This document shows positions 1 to 10,742 of a stretch of 64,000 nucleotides of DNA, one piece after another (within the stretch, counting starts at the first letter, position 1; each line of letters opens with the position of its first letter). The position numbers were made by a program, and so were the translations under genes. Under the pieces are notes generated by a model. That model worked only from the letters and a program-made list of their open reading frames with translations, had not been told where the DNA came from and did no database searches. The DNA is from Portulaca oleracea (taxonomy: Eukaryota; Streptophyta; Magnoliopsida; Caryophyllales; Portulacaceae): assembly GCA_029582165.1 (NCBI GenBank), contig CM055888.1, positions 15,310,001 to 15,374,000 on the forward strand, read 5' to 3'.

Positions 1-240
1 AATTTTGTGTTTGGGAAAAGTTAGCTGCTTCTAAAAATGTATTTATTAAAATTCAATTTATAACCTTTATAAATAATATTTTTAGGATGACATTTGTGTA
101 ATTTTATGTAACTTTTGGACTAAAATGTCTTTTCTACTAATCAAATAAGTTGTTTACCAAACACATAAATATCCTATTTCACCCCAATAAACCAACTTTT
201 GCAATAAGTTGTTTGATAAGTCGTTTACCAAATGGGCCCA
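1..240. repeat. Left-truncated MITE-like repeat
   Basis: The stretch ends in GTTTACCAAATGGGCCC, and similar wording (GTGTTTGGGAAAAGTTAGCTG) occurs at its left edge, a pairing common at the ends of short non-autonomous plant DNA transposons. The left end may lie outside the window, so no target duplication can be tested. There is no coding potential. Confidence 0.35.
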
Positions 241-1016
241 AATCTTGATGCAAGCAAAATAGTTTGTTGAAAACATTTATCTATAGGTTAGGAGCTTGGT
301 TGGTGAAAACCTAACCTCTCAAATTCTTTCTGTTATGTTTAGGTTTTTCTTTGAAGGTCTTATTTTAATAAATAAATCGATTGGCCCTGCTCTTTTGTGT
401 GGTTGGTTAAAAAATAACCACATCAAACCACAATAATCATTTCTAACCACAATGACCACAACTCTCTTACATTGATCACCTTTTCTTAATTTCATACCTT
501 ACTAAAATATTAAAATAACCACATTACTCTTACTTCACTTTTTCTTACTTTCATACCTTGATTTAAAAAAATTAAAATAATCACACCACTCTCTTACCTC
601 ACTTTTTTTTTTTTATCCACATACCAATTTACCACGCCCATCATTACTAACCACACTAACTACATTTAACAAATTTAACTGTAACCAACACTATTCAATA
701 ACACAAAGTATGGGTTTCTCCCCTTCCATCCCAAACGACAGATAAGTGGAAATGAGGGAGTATATATATCTCTAAATGCATTGCTCTTTATTAGGTGTGC
801 ATATCTGATTGAGATTTAATTTAGACGTATAGTTGATTTCATAATTAGGTTACTTGGTCCTTATGGTCTATTAAGGAGACTAGGGACCTCTCTTTTCTGT
901 CTCCCATCAACTATCTCCTTTCTATCTCAAGGAATCTTTGTGTTAATTCAGTTTGTTATCAGCTCAATAAAATACTCAACTGTCCCATTCATAATAAGGA
1001 GAAAATTAAAGATCAC
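241..1016. other. No gene; AT-rich flank with a possible MITE near 385-715
   Basis: No gene is visible. Between about 385 and 715 there is a C-poor stretch rich in AACCACA and CTCTTAC words. It starts with GTGTGGTTGGTTA and ends with TAACTGTAACCAACAC, a weak inverted pair that could mark an old MITE. The last 5 bp before 1017 (ATCAC) resemble the bases after 5168 (ACCAC) and are taken as a target duplication with one mismatch. Confidence 0.4.
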
Positions 1017-2037
1017 TGAAAGAACCCTAGAGGGGAGGTGAATAGGGTTATTAAACTTTCTGCAAAATATATTCAATGGTAAAGGACATTAGGCTCTTAA
1101 TCTATTCAGATTAAGATTCAAATAAGATAACACAAGAACAGAACTATAATAAAGGACAATGAATGTGAACTGAATAATTTCCTTTATTATGACAAAACAG
1201 AATGCTATTTTGAACAGCCCAAGGTAAACGTCCTTAGGGTTTACAAGGGAGAAGAAGTGCACGACAGCAGGCACTTCGAATATGTTCTGGAGAAATGAAA
1301 TACCCACCAAAATCAATCTTTGGTGTAAACACGAATCAATCCCAAGTCCGTCTAGGAATCGATTACACAAACACAAATCAATTCTAAGTCCGTTAAGAAT
1401 TGAATTCACTCAAACACAAATTTCTCACACAATCGTTTTTCTTTCAACTCGAAGAACACAACCAAAACATATAACCCAATTCTCTGTTTTGAACACCCGA
1501 TTACTTCCGTGGAATCGTTGCTTTAATTCAAATCTCATGTCTTCAATTTATAGGCTTGTTTACTTGAATAGAATGGAGATGTTGGAGACGTTGGAGATTT
1601 GATTTGAGATCAGATTCCTTCCTTTCTTCGTGCTTCCAGATTTGCTTCATTTTGTGTGAGATTTCCGGATTCAAAGATCTTGTTTTTCTTCCAAACTCTT
1701 GCTCGATTGTTTCCTGCAATGCACATAGAACAATCGAATTAGTCTGGTTAGAGAATGGACAAAGAGAATTAGATGACTCAGTTTCCAGAAATAGCTTCCC
1801 TGTTTCTTTGCTGTTTTTATCTTTCACGACGAAGCTTCTCGTCTGGGGTGAACGACCTTATGATGCTTTGGGTGAACGTCCTTATGAAGCCTTGGGTGAA
1901 GGTCCTTCTGCCTTCTTGATATTTCTTTCCTTGTTCTTTCCTTGCGCATTTATTCGAATTTTGACTTTCATTCAAAACTGATCTAGTGCCAAGGTCCTTG
2001 AGCCTGAGTCTATCAACGTCCTTGAGGGGTTCTAACA
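1017..2037 (-). repeat. 3' LTR of the gag-only Sirevirus-like element
   Basis: A direct repeat of 4149-5168. On the element's own strand it starts TGTTAGAACCCC and ends GGGTTCTTTCA, with the canonical TG...CA termini. It contains a repeated theme of AAGGACGTT and GGTGAACG words. No gene of its own is supported; the short open frames inside it are chance. Confidence 0.9.
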
Positions 2038-2130
2038 ATCTCCCCCCTTTTGATGAAAGGCAAAATTCATTTACAGCATTTCTCCCCCTTTTTGACTTTT
2101 ATCAAAAAGTCTAGAGAGCTCCCCCTTAAT
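2038..2130 (-). promoter_or_regulatory. Multiple polypurine tracts before the 3' LTR
   Basis: On the minus strand the sequence next to the LTR reads AAAAGGGGGGAGATTG (plus-strand 2039-2054). Two more G-rich tracts lie at about 2081-2096 and 2118-2130 (AAAAGGGGGAGA and AAGGGGGAGCT). A series of purine tracts upstream of the 3' LTR is a known hallmark of Sireviruses; the tract closest to the LTR would prime plus-strand synthesis. Confidence 0.75.
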
Positions 2131-2708
2131 ATTGTAACCATCTCCAATAATCTGCAAGACTCAATGAACTTGTTAGTCCTAACAGAGGGTGCTCCCACTT
2201 AATATGTGCCATAAAAACAACACTTCTATTTGAGTAGAACCATTTGTCAAGGTCCTTGATCTTAGGTCTGACAAGGTCCTTGAGGGGTTCTTATTGTTGA
2301 TGTAAGTAATGTCCTTGAGTGCTCCAAGCTCCCTTAAGCATCCACTCTCCTAGATGCTGAATATACCTGCAAAAACATTAGACACCCTTCCTCAAGCCAT
2401 AATTGACATTAAATTTAGGTTCTTGACTACTAGTAACAACCATGTTAGGAGGTCTTGTTCCTTTTGGAACCCAACCTTGTACAATTTTAGAACGATAATG
2501 GTTGAAGTAATGAGATTTACCATATTTGCTTTTGGGAAGAGATGAATGACCTTGATATCTTGTCCCAAGATAGTTGTGTCGTTCTTGGTGCTATGAGTGA
2601 AATCTGTGGCCTTGGTACTGCTCATTAAGGTCCTTGTGTCGTCCTTGGTATCTGGTTCTGATAGCTTGTCCTTGCGAGACAGAATGTCCTTGATGACAGT
2701 TTCGCTCC
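2131..2708 (-). pseudogene. Remnant linking gag to the lost pol
   Basis: Read on the minus strand, the piece around 2395-2480 gives VQGWVPKGTRPPN, the type of wording found between gag and protease in Sireviruses, but it lies in a broken frame. The part at 2280-2340 may be the far end of pol (ELGALKDI). Everything between is missing, which places the pol deletion here. No usable ORF remains. Confidence 0.5.
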
Positions 2709-4100
2709 TTAACAGGGGGATGAACTTTTATGCCATTTTCCAAGGTTTTCTTGTTGCTTGGTTGCCTCAGCCAGAGACTTATGACAATCATCAAGGTTGG
2801 CCTTGAGGTCTAGTATTTCAGCTTTGAGAATGTCAACCCTAGAGGTAAGCCATTCACATAATTTCTCCAATTTCTCATTGGACTCTTTCATGCCTTTGTT
2901 GGTTTCTTTTAGTGACCTAATCTTATTTAAATGCTTGGTCTCCCGTCCTGCAAACTTTAAAAGGCATTTTCCCAAGTACTTTTTAGGATAAGTGAGGAGA
3001 TCATCAAATGTTACCTCCCTTGATTCATCCTTGTCACTATCTGGATAGTCATCATTTACTGCACCAACTTCCTCTGTGTCGTTGGTGTCTTTTCTCATGA
3101 TGCAATCACTAGTAGTTTCCTCATCATCACTCCAAGTGGCCATCAAGGCCATGTGATTTCTCTTTTCTTTGTTCTTTCTGTGGTAGGGACAGTCCTTGAT
3201 CAAGTGATATGGGTCACCACAAAAAAAACAAGAGAGTGAGTTAGTTCTATTATTTGATGAGTCATTACCTCTTTGGTTGATTCGTTTGGATGAAGGTCCT
3301 CTAGAGGTATGACTTTTCTTGCATGATTTCTTGAGATCCTTGGCCATCAACGCCAAGATCTGGTTCTTATCATTGTCTTTAGGACCATAGATGTCCTTAT
3401 GGGCTACGTCTTCCTTTTCATTTTCCTCTTCCTGGAGACACATTTCGTGAGCAAGAAGCTTTCCAATGAGGTCATCTAATTGGAGAGTTTCCACATTCTG
3501 AACTTCCTCTATTGTAGTGACTTTTGATTCCCATTTCTTTCTTGTAAGATATCTGAGGACCTTGTGAACTTTTTCTTCATTGGAGTAGGTTTTCCCCAAG
3601 GACTTGAGATTATTGACTATGACAGTGAATCGTTTGTACATGTCCTTGACGGATTCTCCATTCTTCATTTTGAAGGATTCATAGTTCTTGACATAATTGT
3701 CACGCCTTATTCTTTGAACTTGGCTCGTTAATTCATATGTGGTCACTAAGGTATCCCACACCTGTTTAGCTGTATCACAACCAGAGATAAATTCAAACTC
3801 ATTAGAATCAAGTCCACAGTAAAGGATATGTAATGCTTTAACATTTTTATCCGCCTTTTCTGCTTCTCTGGCAGAATACTTGGATCTATCTTTGGGTTTC
3901 GTGATTTCTCTATCAGTGATCATGGGGACAAAGTCTCCATTCTCAATTCTGTCACAAAGGTCATAGTCTTGATCCATGATGTATGTCCCCATACGCTTCT
4001 TCCAGTGTGTAAAGTTTGATCCTCTAAATAAAGGAGGACTGTTTAAGCAACGTCCTTGCCCTATATCACCATCTTCGATCCCAGCCATGATCTTTACCAC
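2709..4100 (-). CDS. Gag polyprotein of a Sirevirus-like Copia element
   Basis: An uninterrupted 463-residue ORF. The first Met is at 4100; a second, MAGIEDGD, five codons downstream would serve equally well. The N-terminal half is the Copia capsid region (UBN2/DUF4219 type): GSNFTHWKKRMGTYI near residue 30, then CDTAKQVWDTL near residue 108 and LKSLGKTYSNEEKVHKVL near residue 165. A single CCHC zinc knuckle, CFFCGDPYHLIKDC, lies near residue 290, and the C-terminal third is a charged, probably coiled-coil segment (LKETNKGMKESNEKLEKL). Gag would package element RNA in cytoplasmic particles. The ORF follows the PBS by about 35 bp, as is usual. Having no stop codon in a copy that has lost all of pol is unusual, and the same region of the related element at 48371 has several. 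It ends in WHKSSSPC, probably where the original reading frame was truncated. Confidence 0.85.
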   Translation of the reverse strand: MVKIMAGIEDGDIGQGRCLNSPPLFRGSNFTHWKKRMGTYIMDQDYDLCDRIENGDFVPMITDREITKPKDRSKYSAREAEKADKNVKALHILYCGLDSNEFEFISGCDTAKQVWDTLVTTYELTSQVQRIRRDNYVKNYESFKMKNGESVKDMYKRFTVIVNNLKSLGKTYSNEEKVHKVLRYLTRKKWESKVTTIEEVQNVETLQLDDLIGKLLAHEMCLQEEENEKEDVAHKDIYGPKDNDKNQILALMAKDLKKSCKKSHTSRGPSSKRINQRGNDSSNNRTNSLSCFFCGDPYHLIKDCPYHRKNKEKRNHMALMATWSDDEETTSDCIMRKDTNDTEEVGAVNDDYPDSDKDESREVTFDDLLTYPKKYLGKCLLKFAGRETKHLNKIRSLKETNKGMKESNEKLEKLCEWLTSRVDILKAEILDLKANLDDCHKSLAEATKQQENLGKWHKSSSPC

Positions 4101-4134
4101 AGAGCGGTTAGTCTCTGAATCTTCAGTGGACCAA

Positions 4135-4146
4135 GCTCTGATACCA
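4135..4146 (-). other. Primer binding site (initiator tRNA-Met type)
   Basis: The minus strand reads TGGTATCAGAGC two bases inside the 5' LTR. This is complementary to the 3' end of plant initiator tRNA-Met and fixes the element's orientation as minus. Confidence 0.85.
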
Positions 4147-4148
4147 CT

Positions 4149-5168
4149 TGAAAGAACCCTAGAGGGGGGTGAATAGGTTATTAAACTTTCTGCAAAATAT
4201 ATTCACTGGTAAAGAACATTAGGCTCTTAATCTATTCAGATTAAGATTCAAATAAGATAACACAAGAACAGAACTATAATAAAGGACAATGAATGTGAAC
4301 TGAATAATTTCCTTTATTATGACAAAACAGAATGCTATTTTGAACAGCCAAAGGTAAACGTCCTTAGGGTTTACAAGAGAGAAGAAGTGCACGACAGCAG
4401 GCACTTCGAATATGTTCTGGAGAAATGAAATACCCACCAAAATCAATCTTTGGTGTAAACACGAATCAATCCCAAGTCCGTCTGGGAATCGATTACACAA
4501 ACACAAATCAATTCTAAGTTCGTTAAGAATTGAATTCACTCAAACACAAATTTCTCACACAATCGTTTTTCTTTCAACTTGAAGAACACAACCAAAACAT
4601 AGAACCCAATTCTCTGTTTTGAACACCCGATTACTTCCGTGGAATCGTTGCTTTAATTCGAATCTCATGTCTTCAATTTATAGGCTTGTTTACTTGAATA
4701 GAATGGAGATGTTGGAGACGTTGGAGATTTGATTTGAGATCAGATTCCTTCCTTTCTTCGTGCTTCCAGATTTGCTTCCTTTTGTGTGAGATTTCCGGAT
4801 TCAAAGATCTTGTTTTTCTTTCCAAACTCTTGCTCGATTGTTTCCTGCAATGCACATAGAGCAATCGAATTAGTCTGGTTAGAGAATTGACAAAGAGAAT
4901 TAGATGACTCAGTTTCCAGAAATAGCTTCCCTGTTTCTTTGCTGTTTTTATCTTTCACGACGAAGCTTCTCGTCTGGGGTGAACGACCTTATGATGCTTT
5001 GGGTGAACGTCCTTATGAAGCCTTGGGCGAAGGTCCTTCTGCCTTCTTAATATTTCTTTCCTTGTTCTTTCCTTACGCATTTATTCGAATTTTGACTTTC
5101 ATTCAAAACTGATCTAGTGCCCAGGTCCTTGAGCCTGAGTCTATCAACGTCCTTGAGGGGTTCTAACA
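4149..5168 (-). repeat. 5' LTR of the gag-only Sirevirus-like element
   Basis: The partner of the repeat at 1017-2037 with the same termini. As the 5' LTR of a minus-strand element it should hold the promoter, but I cannot point to a convincing TATA box. Confidence 0.9.
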
Positions 5169-6770
5169 ACCACGTACAAAAGTTCCATCTTGTGAGTTGT
5201 GACACTACCTAACTAGGTTAAGCAGTGGGATTTCACCCTTCGTTAGGAATTTTTTTGCGCGCACATGCATATGCATGCAAACAAAAAAAATTTGATTAAT
5301 AGCATATAAGTTAATTGTTGTAATGAGGTGAATTTTGTAGGGTGATTTTTTAAAGGTTGATATGATTAAAAATATATGTCATCTGTAATGATTTAGTCAA
5401 GTCATTGTAACAAAACTGTTAATCACAAGTATAATCATAATAGAACATTATAAAAATAGGGCATGCAAAATTCAGTATTAAATGGCAGGTGTACAAATAT
5501 TTTTTTTTCATAAATTTTGATAAATTTATTTAAGTTTAGCTAATTTTTTGGATAAATGTTATGTTTTTACATAATGTTAAATATATGTAACTTATATTAC
5601 AAAAAGTAAAAATGAAGAAAAATTTTAAGAAATAATTTTTTATTTGTTTAATATCAAAAGTTTAAAATTTTCAAATTTTCAAATTTCAAAAATTTTTTTA
5701 TTTTTTAAAACTTTAAGTTTTAAATTTTAAAATATTATTTTTAAAGTTTTAAAATTTTAAAATTTTAAATTTTAATATTTTTTATCCTTTTTGTATTTAT
5801 ATAATTTATAATTTATAATTGATATTATTTTTAAAAAATATAAAGAATTAGTTATAATTAAAAAATTTACAAATAAAAAAATTGATATATATAAAATATT
5901 AAATGTAAAATTTTCATATTTTATAAAAATTATTCATAAAAAGAATTATCCGCTCAAGTTTAAATTTTAATAGATTTTGATATTTTGATAACACTAAATA
6001 AAAATTAGATAAATTTTGATAAACTTTTACCAATACAGATTTATCTATGAAATTTACAGGCCCCATGGCCGCCCAACAATAAATTCTAGTTAAAATTGAC
6101 TTTTACAACTTGTTCGAGTAATTGTGGGTCTCCTTGTTTAATTAGAAAGATGTTGTTGGGGTCAAAAAGAAGGAGAGAAAGATTTAGTCATGACGTTGGA
6201 TGGGATTGAATCAAGTGAGTACATTGAATAAGTTGATCACCCGTCCAACGTCTCAAGCTCATCTAGAAAAACTTGACAAGGAATGGCATGCTTATTTCAA
6301 ATTGAAAGTTGATCAAGTTTTACAAAATGATGAACATCTTGGCACAAGATCGTTAATAACCATTTTATATTTCACCTAAATCACTTACAAAGTTTAATGT
6401 AAGCATATTTAAATTATTATAAAGGTATATTTCATTACTTTGAGGGTTATTACAACTTACAAACAATATAAAAATAATTATTTATTTATATTTTTTCATA
6501 AATATAAAAATATGTATAAAATGTGCAGTTTTTACTATGATTGATAAAATTAGGTTATATTTATATTTTTTGACCTAATTAATAAGTATTATACTGTTAT
6601 AGGTGATAAATATATATATTTATTATACAAAATATTTTATTAACAATTTTAAAAATGTAAAATATGGTCAATTCAAGATGGTTATAACCATCTTCAATCA
6701 AGATGTGTAATGTTGTCCCTCCATCTTTATAGTTCCGAGGTATCATGTTCATGTGCACATTTTATGAGTA

Positions 6771-6862
<92 letters not shown>

Positions 6863-6959
6863 CAAATTTATAAAAGTAACAATTATATACATATTCCTAA
6901 ACTGAAAATTGTAAATTTACAAATTTAAAAATTTATGGTTATGCATAAATTATGAACTC

Positions 6960-7003
<44 letters not shown>

Positions 7004-8315
7004 AACAAATTTATAAAAGTAACAATTATATACATATTCCTAAAATGAAAATTGTAAATTTACAAATTTAAAAATTTATGGTTATGTTTAAATTATGAAC
7101 TCAAATTATATACATATATATATATATAAAATTAAAATTATATACTCATAAATTTATATACGTGTGTTAATAAAAATAAATACATATGCTTAAAAAATGC
7201 ATTCCAAGAGTCCAACAGCACAATACTCCCAAATACATAATCTAATTTTCACCTTAATGATGCCGTCAATGAAAGAAAAAAAAATAGAAGAAAAGGAAGC
7301 CAAATTGATAACTAGTTTAAGTAACATGATACAAACTTTTTCAACGTAATAATATAGTTCATGTGGAGCTAATCTAATTTCCTTTAATATTGATCACATT
7401 GACATAGGCATATTTAAGTTGAAGACGTAAAACATATAAGGTGGAAGACTTTAACTAAGGTATCGTTATCCTTGGTAAATTGGTCGTAAATTATACATGA
7501 ATTCACTTTTAGAGGAACTAATTTGGCCAACGTGTGCATGACAATAATAAATATTAATCCTAATATTCAAATGCCAAAAGAAATTTTATATGTAACCAGA
7601 AAGGTTTATTTTAATACTAATTTAATTCGATTGATATATTATTTGCTTTTGAAAAAATACAATATATTCAAATTATATTAGTTCACCAATACAAATGATA
7701 TATTTATTTAAACTTATCTCTATCATAACACCATGTGGACACAACAAAATAAATACTCTTATTGATTTAACAACTACCCTAAATTCCCGTGTATGATATT
7801 CTTTTATTTTCGTCATCTACATTTCATTTTTATACCTTATCATCGGCTATACCAAGGATCTTGACTGACTTGTGTGTTAAATTTTATAGGTTTTAATTAA
7901 TTTTAGCCAACCACCTGAATCAATCCCTTTCACAATACGTTAGTAAACATTATATACTATATATTTAAAAATTCATATACTTAAATGATGTAGTTGATAT
8001 GACTTAGATTCTCAATCATTATCCTATCCATCCACTCTTTCCTACCTTTTTCATTTTCCAACTATCTTATATTCTAAAAAAACAAGGCCCAATTAAGTTT
8101 TCAAATAATTAAATTCATAAGCCTTTATTTGAATCTTGATACAATTGACTTGTATTTTTAATGTCAAGATTTCCCAAACCTGAAATCCACATGATCTGTA
8201 TTGGCCTTAACCAGATATACACGCAATATATTTAACCAGTAAATTCATTTATGAATGTAAGCTACAAAGCTACAAGGAAAACTACTCTTTGTTATTATAT
8301 TATACATATGAGTAA
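5169..8315. other. No gene; AT-rich intergenic DNA
   Basis: Nothing coding is visible. The stretch 5500-6060 is very A/T-rich with short palindromic words (AAATTTT). Around 6060-6360 base composition is more balanced, but both strands are full of stops. The TA repeats at 6783-7138 are listed separately. Confidence 0.6.
6783..7138. repeat. TA microsatellites embedded in a duplicated ~140-bp unit
   Basis: A long (TA)n run fills 6783-6859 and a second fills about 6964-7000; a short third lies near 7116-7130. Each of the first two is followed by the same roughly 100-bp sequence (GAACAAATTTATAAAAG...ATGAACTCAAATTATATA), at 6860-6962 and 7002-7108, with a few differences. The structure is a tandem duplication that includes the microsatellite. 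Confidence 0.85.
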
Positions 8316-8595
8316 TGTTGGTAAATTAACAACCACTTAGTTAATTATTAGTTAATTAATTAAATAGGCTCAATTTATCTAGAATACAGTTTCTAGATAA
8401 TAAGGAATTATAAACAGACTAGGAATTAGAGTTCTTATCTTATTAGTATTCCTATTAGGTGTTTGGGTATGTCTCTAAGACTAACCTATAAATATATACC
8501 TATGTGGGATATATCACGTGATGAGAAACAACATATCTAATACATTCTCTCTCGGGTAAACCACCATCAAAGGTTAGGGTTTTGGGGTGTGAACA
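8316..8595 (+). repeat. Possible solo LTR or LTR fragment
   Basis: The segment begins TGTTGGTAAATTAACA and ends GGTGTGAACA. Inside it has a TATA-like stretch (CTATAAATATATACC near 8486) and a tail of LTR-like layout (CATTCTCTCTCGGG, then AGGTTAGGGTTTTGG). The next bases are ATATGGTGACTCCG, placed where a primer site would be, though it is not the common initiator-Met sequence. The 5-bp flanks do not match, so this is at best one end of an old element. Confidence 0.35.
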
Positions 8596-8599
8596 ATAT

Positions 8600-9000
8600 G
8601 GTGACTCCGTAACTGGTAGTCACCATTCCAAGACGTTGCCCTGAAGGACTCAAGAAAGGAGATTGCAATATTCGTAGGACAACATTCGCAATACGATTCT
8701 AATTGCTTCCGCACTAAAGTATTTCGATTCCACTCTACAAGTAAAACAGTAAATTCGTGTGTTAACACAATCTACAAAGCAGACAGGTATATGCAAGCTG
8801 CTTGTTATTATATTGTATTCGTTTATTCGGGGACAAAAGAGTAAATTCATATGTTAACACAAGCTAGCATGCAGGCAACCAGTTAGGCTACCCAAACAAA
8901 TTTTTCTTCCCCGGCCAAACAAGCCTCTTTATATTATAGAGAGGACTAGGAAGGTTGCCCTTGCGATGCATGGGTATAAAAGTAGTGAAATTTTTACTGA
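8600..9000. repeat. Dispersed repeat with two ~88-bp tandem units
   Basis: Two related units sit at about 8735-8825 and 8826-8905 (AAATTCGTGTGTTAACACAA and AAATTCATATGTTAACACAA). They are followed by CCTCTTTATATTATAGAGAGG and then CCCTTGCGATGCATGGG, which looks like a mutated form of a CCCGTGC-GAT-GCACGGG hairpin. The same order of parts occurs at 23905-24150. It is probably a non-autonomous transposon tail, possibly of a Helitron. Confidence 0.5.
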
Positions 9001-9223
9001 ATCAACAAATAAGCAGTCTGACTGTTTTATATATTTGCTCCAGCAATGATGGAAAACTTTGTACAATTGTTTTAGGAAATGATTGTACAAAAATTCTGAA
9101 CTAAAGACTTGATTTGCAAAATTAAAGTGTGCACTTGTCTTATTTAATGTACATATATATGTGTCTTCATCATGAATTTTAGCTCCTCTATTTATTTGTG
9201 GAGATATAAAGGTAAAGTAAAGT

Positions 9224-9296
9224 CATGTTCTTTTGCAAGGTAAGTTAAATTTTACCTTACCTTATTTTACCTTGTCTTACCATCCAAAAGAACATG
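9224..9296. repeat. Small MITE-like inverted repeat, copy 1
   Basis: A 73-bp unit with ends CATGTTCTTTTGC and CCAAAAGAACATG and a pyrimidine-rich body built from TTACCTTACC words. A second copy lies at 9434-9502 with similar flanks (ATTCAACTCAC follows both). Confidence 0.6.
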
Positions 9297-9433
9297 AGTA
9301 AATTTTTACATAATTTATATTTAAAATTATTTATTCAACTCACGGAACTTATTTAAAGATAAAAAAAAAGTTATGTGACATTAAATTACCTCAACTACTT
9401 TATTTACATTTCCTTACCTCATCTTATACTTGG

Positions 9434-9502
9434 CATGTTTTCTTGCAAAGTAAAATTTTACCTTGCATCGTGTTATCTTACCTTACCATTCAAAAGAACA
9501 TG
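9434..9502. repeat. Small MITE-like inverted repeat, copy 2
   Basis: Ends CATGTTTTCTTGC and CAAAAGAACATG; related to the unit at 9224-9296. Because the surrounding sequence is also similar, the pair may reflect a segmental duplication of about 210 bp instead of two insertions. Confidence 0.55.
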
Positions 9503-10100
9503 ATCATACTTTTAGGTAATTTATATTAAAATTCTTTTATTCAACTCACATAATTTATTCAAAAGGAAAAAAAATAGGCATGATTTTAGTAAGTATGAAA
9601 ACTTACAAACAACAACACGAGTATTTATAATTTTATGTGTAATACTATATTTATTTTTCAAATACAATGCACATTAATTGAGTTTGCATACTCATAAAAA
9701 TTATGACGCTTTAAACATTGACTCATGTTAAAACTTTTAGCGTTTTCTGTTGTCAAATAATATTCAACTCGTATTTACTGGAGTCTGAAATATACATGAC
9801 CCGTATTTACCCGAACCCGAAATACACTTGGCCCATATTTACTTGAACTCGAAATACATCTAACTCATGTTTTCCCGAACCAGAAAAATACCTGACATAT
9901 ATTTACCTAATCTAGATATACAACTGACACGTATTTAACTCGCTTCCCAAATTGATTGGTTTGAACATAAAATTTTATTTGATGCTACACTCTTTAGTTA
10001 TTGTAGTTATTATGGGGAAAAAAGAACATCTTTTCTCCCAACATCATTCTCAAACAAAATAAATGCTAATACAAACTACAAGCCAAGCTGGTAAAGTTAC
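9503..10100. other. No gene
   Basis: No coding sequence. Around 9770-9930 there is a degenerate repeat of a short phrase (CCCGAACCCGAAATACA and variants, about 40-bp spacing, four copies). The last 50 bp belong to the tandem repeat that the Copia at 10101 interrupted. Confidence 0.5.
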
Positions 10101-10692
10101 TGTTGGGTGTGGAGACTAAATAAGGAGAAGAGGGAAGACGAGGAAGAAGGGACGAGATGAAGAAGCTGGCGCTACCAGCGCCTGAAGCGGCGCTCCCAGT
10201 GCCCTTTGTCTCTCGCGTTGTCAAGCTGGTGCTACCAGCGCCTAAAGCAAGCGCTCCCAGCGCCTTGGTCAGACAGCGTCGGAAGTTTCCCGCTGCCAGC
10301 GCCTATTGGGCCGCTACTAAAGCCTGTTGCTTGCTGGACGTTGCTCTGTAGGGCCGTAAATAGGAGCCCACGTTTGTGTTTTCCTTGTGGCGGCTATTTT
10401 CTAGGTTGTAACCTAGGGTTTCCCTTCTGTACCTTCTAGTATATATCGGGGTTCAGGTTCTCCCTATTATGTATCTTTGAGTATCCTAGAGAGGATCCCA
10501 GACTGGTAAGATAGAGAGAAACACAACCTGTGTAATTGTAATCCTCATATTACTAGTGCATCGATTCCGTGGTTTTTTTTTTTCCCACTTTGGGTTTTTT
10601 CCATGTTAAACCTCTCGAGTCAAATTTCTTATTTCTTTTCCGCTATTATTTCCTATTGTTTGTGGTTGCTTGAGTGCTCTTCGAGCCTAACA
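10101..10692 (+). repeat. 5' LTR of the Copia element
   Basis: Starts TGTTGGGTGTGG and ends GAGCCTAACA. It contains reiterated GCGCTACCAGCGCC and GCGCTCCCAGCGCC words that form small palindromes and make it locally GC-rich. A TATA-like sequence (TAGTATATATCGGG near 10438) precedes a likely transcription start. The right LTR lacks roughly 20 bp here (around 10300-10325). Confidence 0.9.
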
Positions 10693-10694
10693 AT

Positions 10695-10707
10695 TGGTAT
10701 CAGAGCC
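10695..10707 (+). other. Primer binding site (initiator tRNA-Met type)
   Basis: TGGTATCAGAGCC two bases after the 5' LTR. Confidence 0.85.
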
Positions 10708-10742
10708 TGCAGGGTTGGTGAAAGAGAACTCCCTTTCAAACA

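Larger units (their letters stand above)
1017..5168 (-). mobile_element. Sirevirus-like Copia LTR retrotransposon, gag only, pol deleted
   Basis: A 4.15-kb LTR element on the minus strand. Both ends match over about 1,020 bp; on the plus strand each copy begins TGAAAGAACCC and ends GGTTCTAACA. By eye I count about 17 substitutions and three single-base indels between the two LTRs, so it is a fairly young insertion. The primer binding site next to the 5' LTR (4135-4146) matches the initiator-tRNA-Met type, and several purine tracts precede the 3' LTR. The inside carries one intact gag ORF, a short remnant and no protease, integrase, reverse transcriptase or RNase H. It must rely on another element for those functions. 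The LTR ends and PBS context resemble the Sirevirus at 47459-55963, so the two are related families. The flanks (ATCAC and ACCAC) fit a 5-bp target duplication with one change. Confidence 0.9.

Noticed and set aside
1089..1981. Several 90-125 codon frames in the LTR at 1017-2037
   Set aside because: They overlap on both strands, recur in the other LTR with breaks, and match no protein; LTRs normally do not encode proteins.
6710..6928. Open frame encoding a long Tyr-Ile repeat
   Set aside because: It is a translation of a pure TA microsatellite; the same artefact occurs at 18988-19227, 22103-22330, 34580-34780, 39609-39797 and 42082-42282.
9770..9930. Possible CRISPR-like array of a CCCGAA phrase at about 40-bp spacing
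   Set aside because: Only about four degenerate copies, variable spacing, and a plant nuclear context; a short decayed tandem repeat is sufficient.
10157..10439. Ala/Pro-rich frames in the Copia LTR
   Set aside because: They come from reiterated GCGCTACCAGCGCC words, and one frame does not survive in the other LTR.
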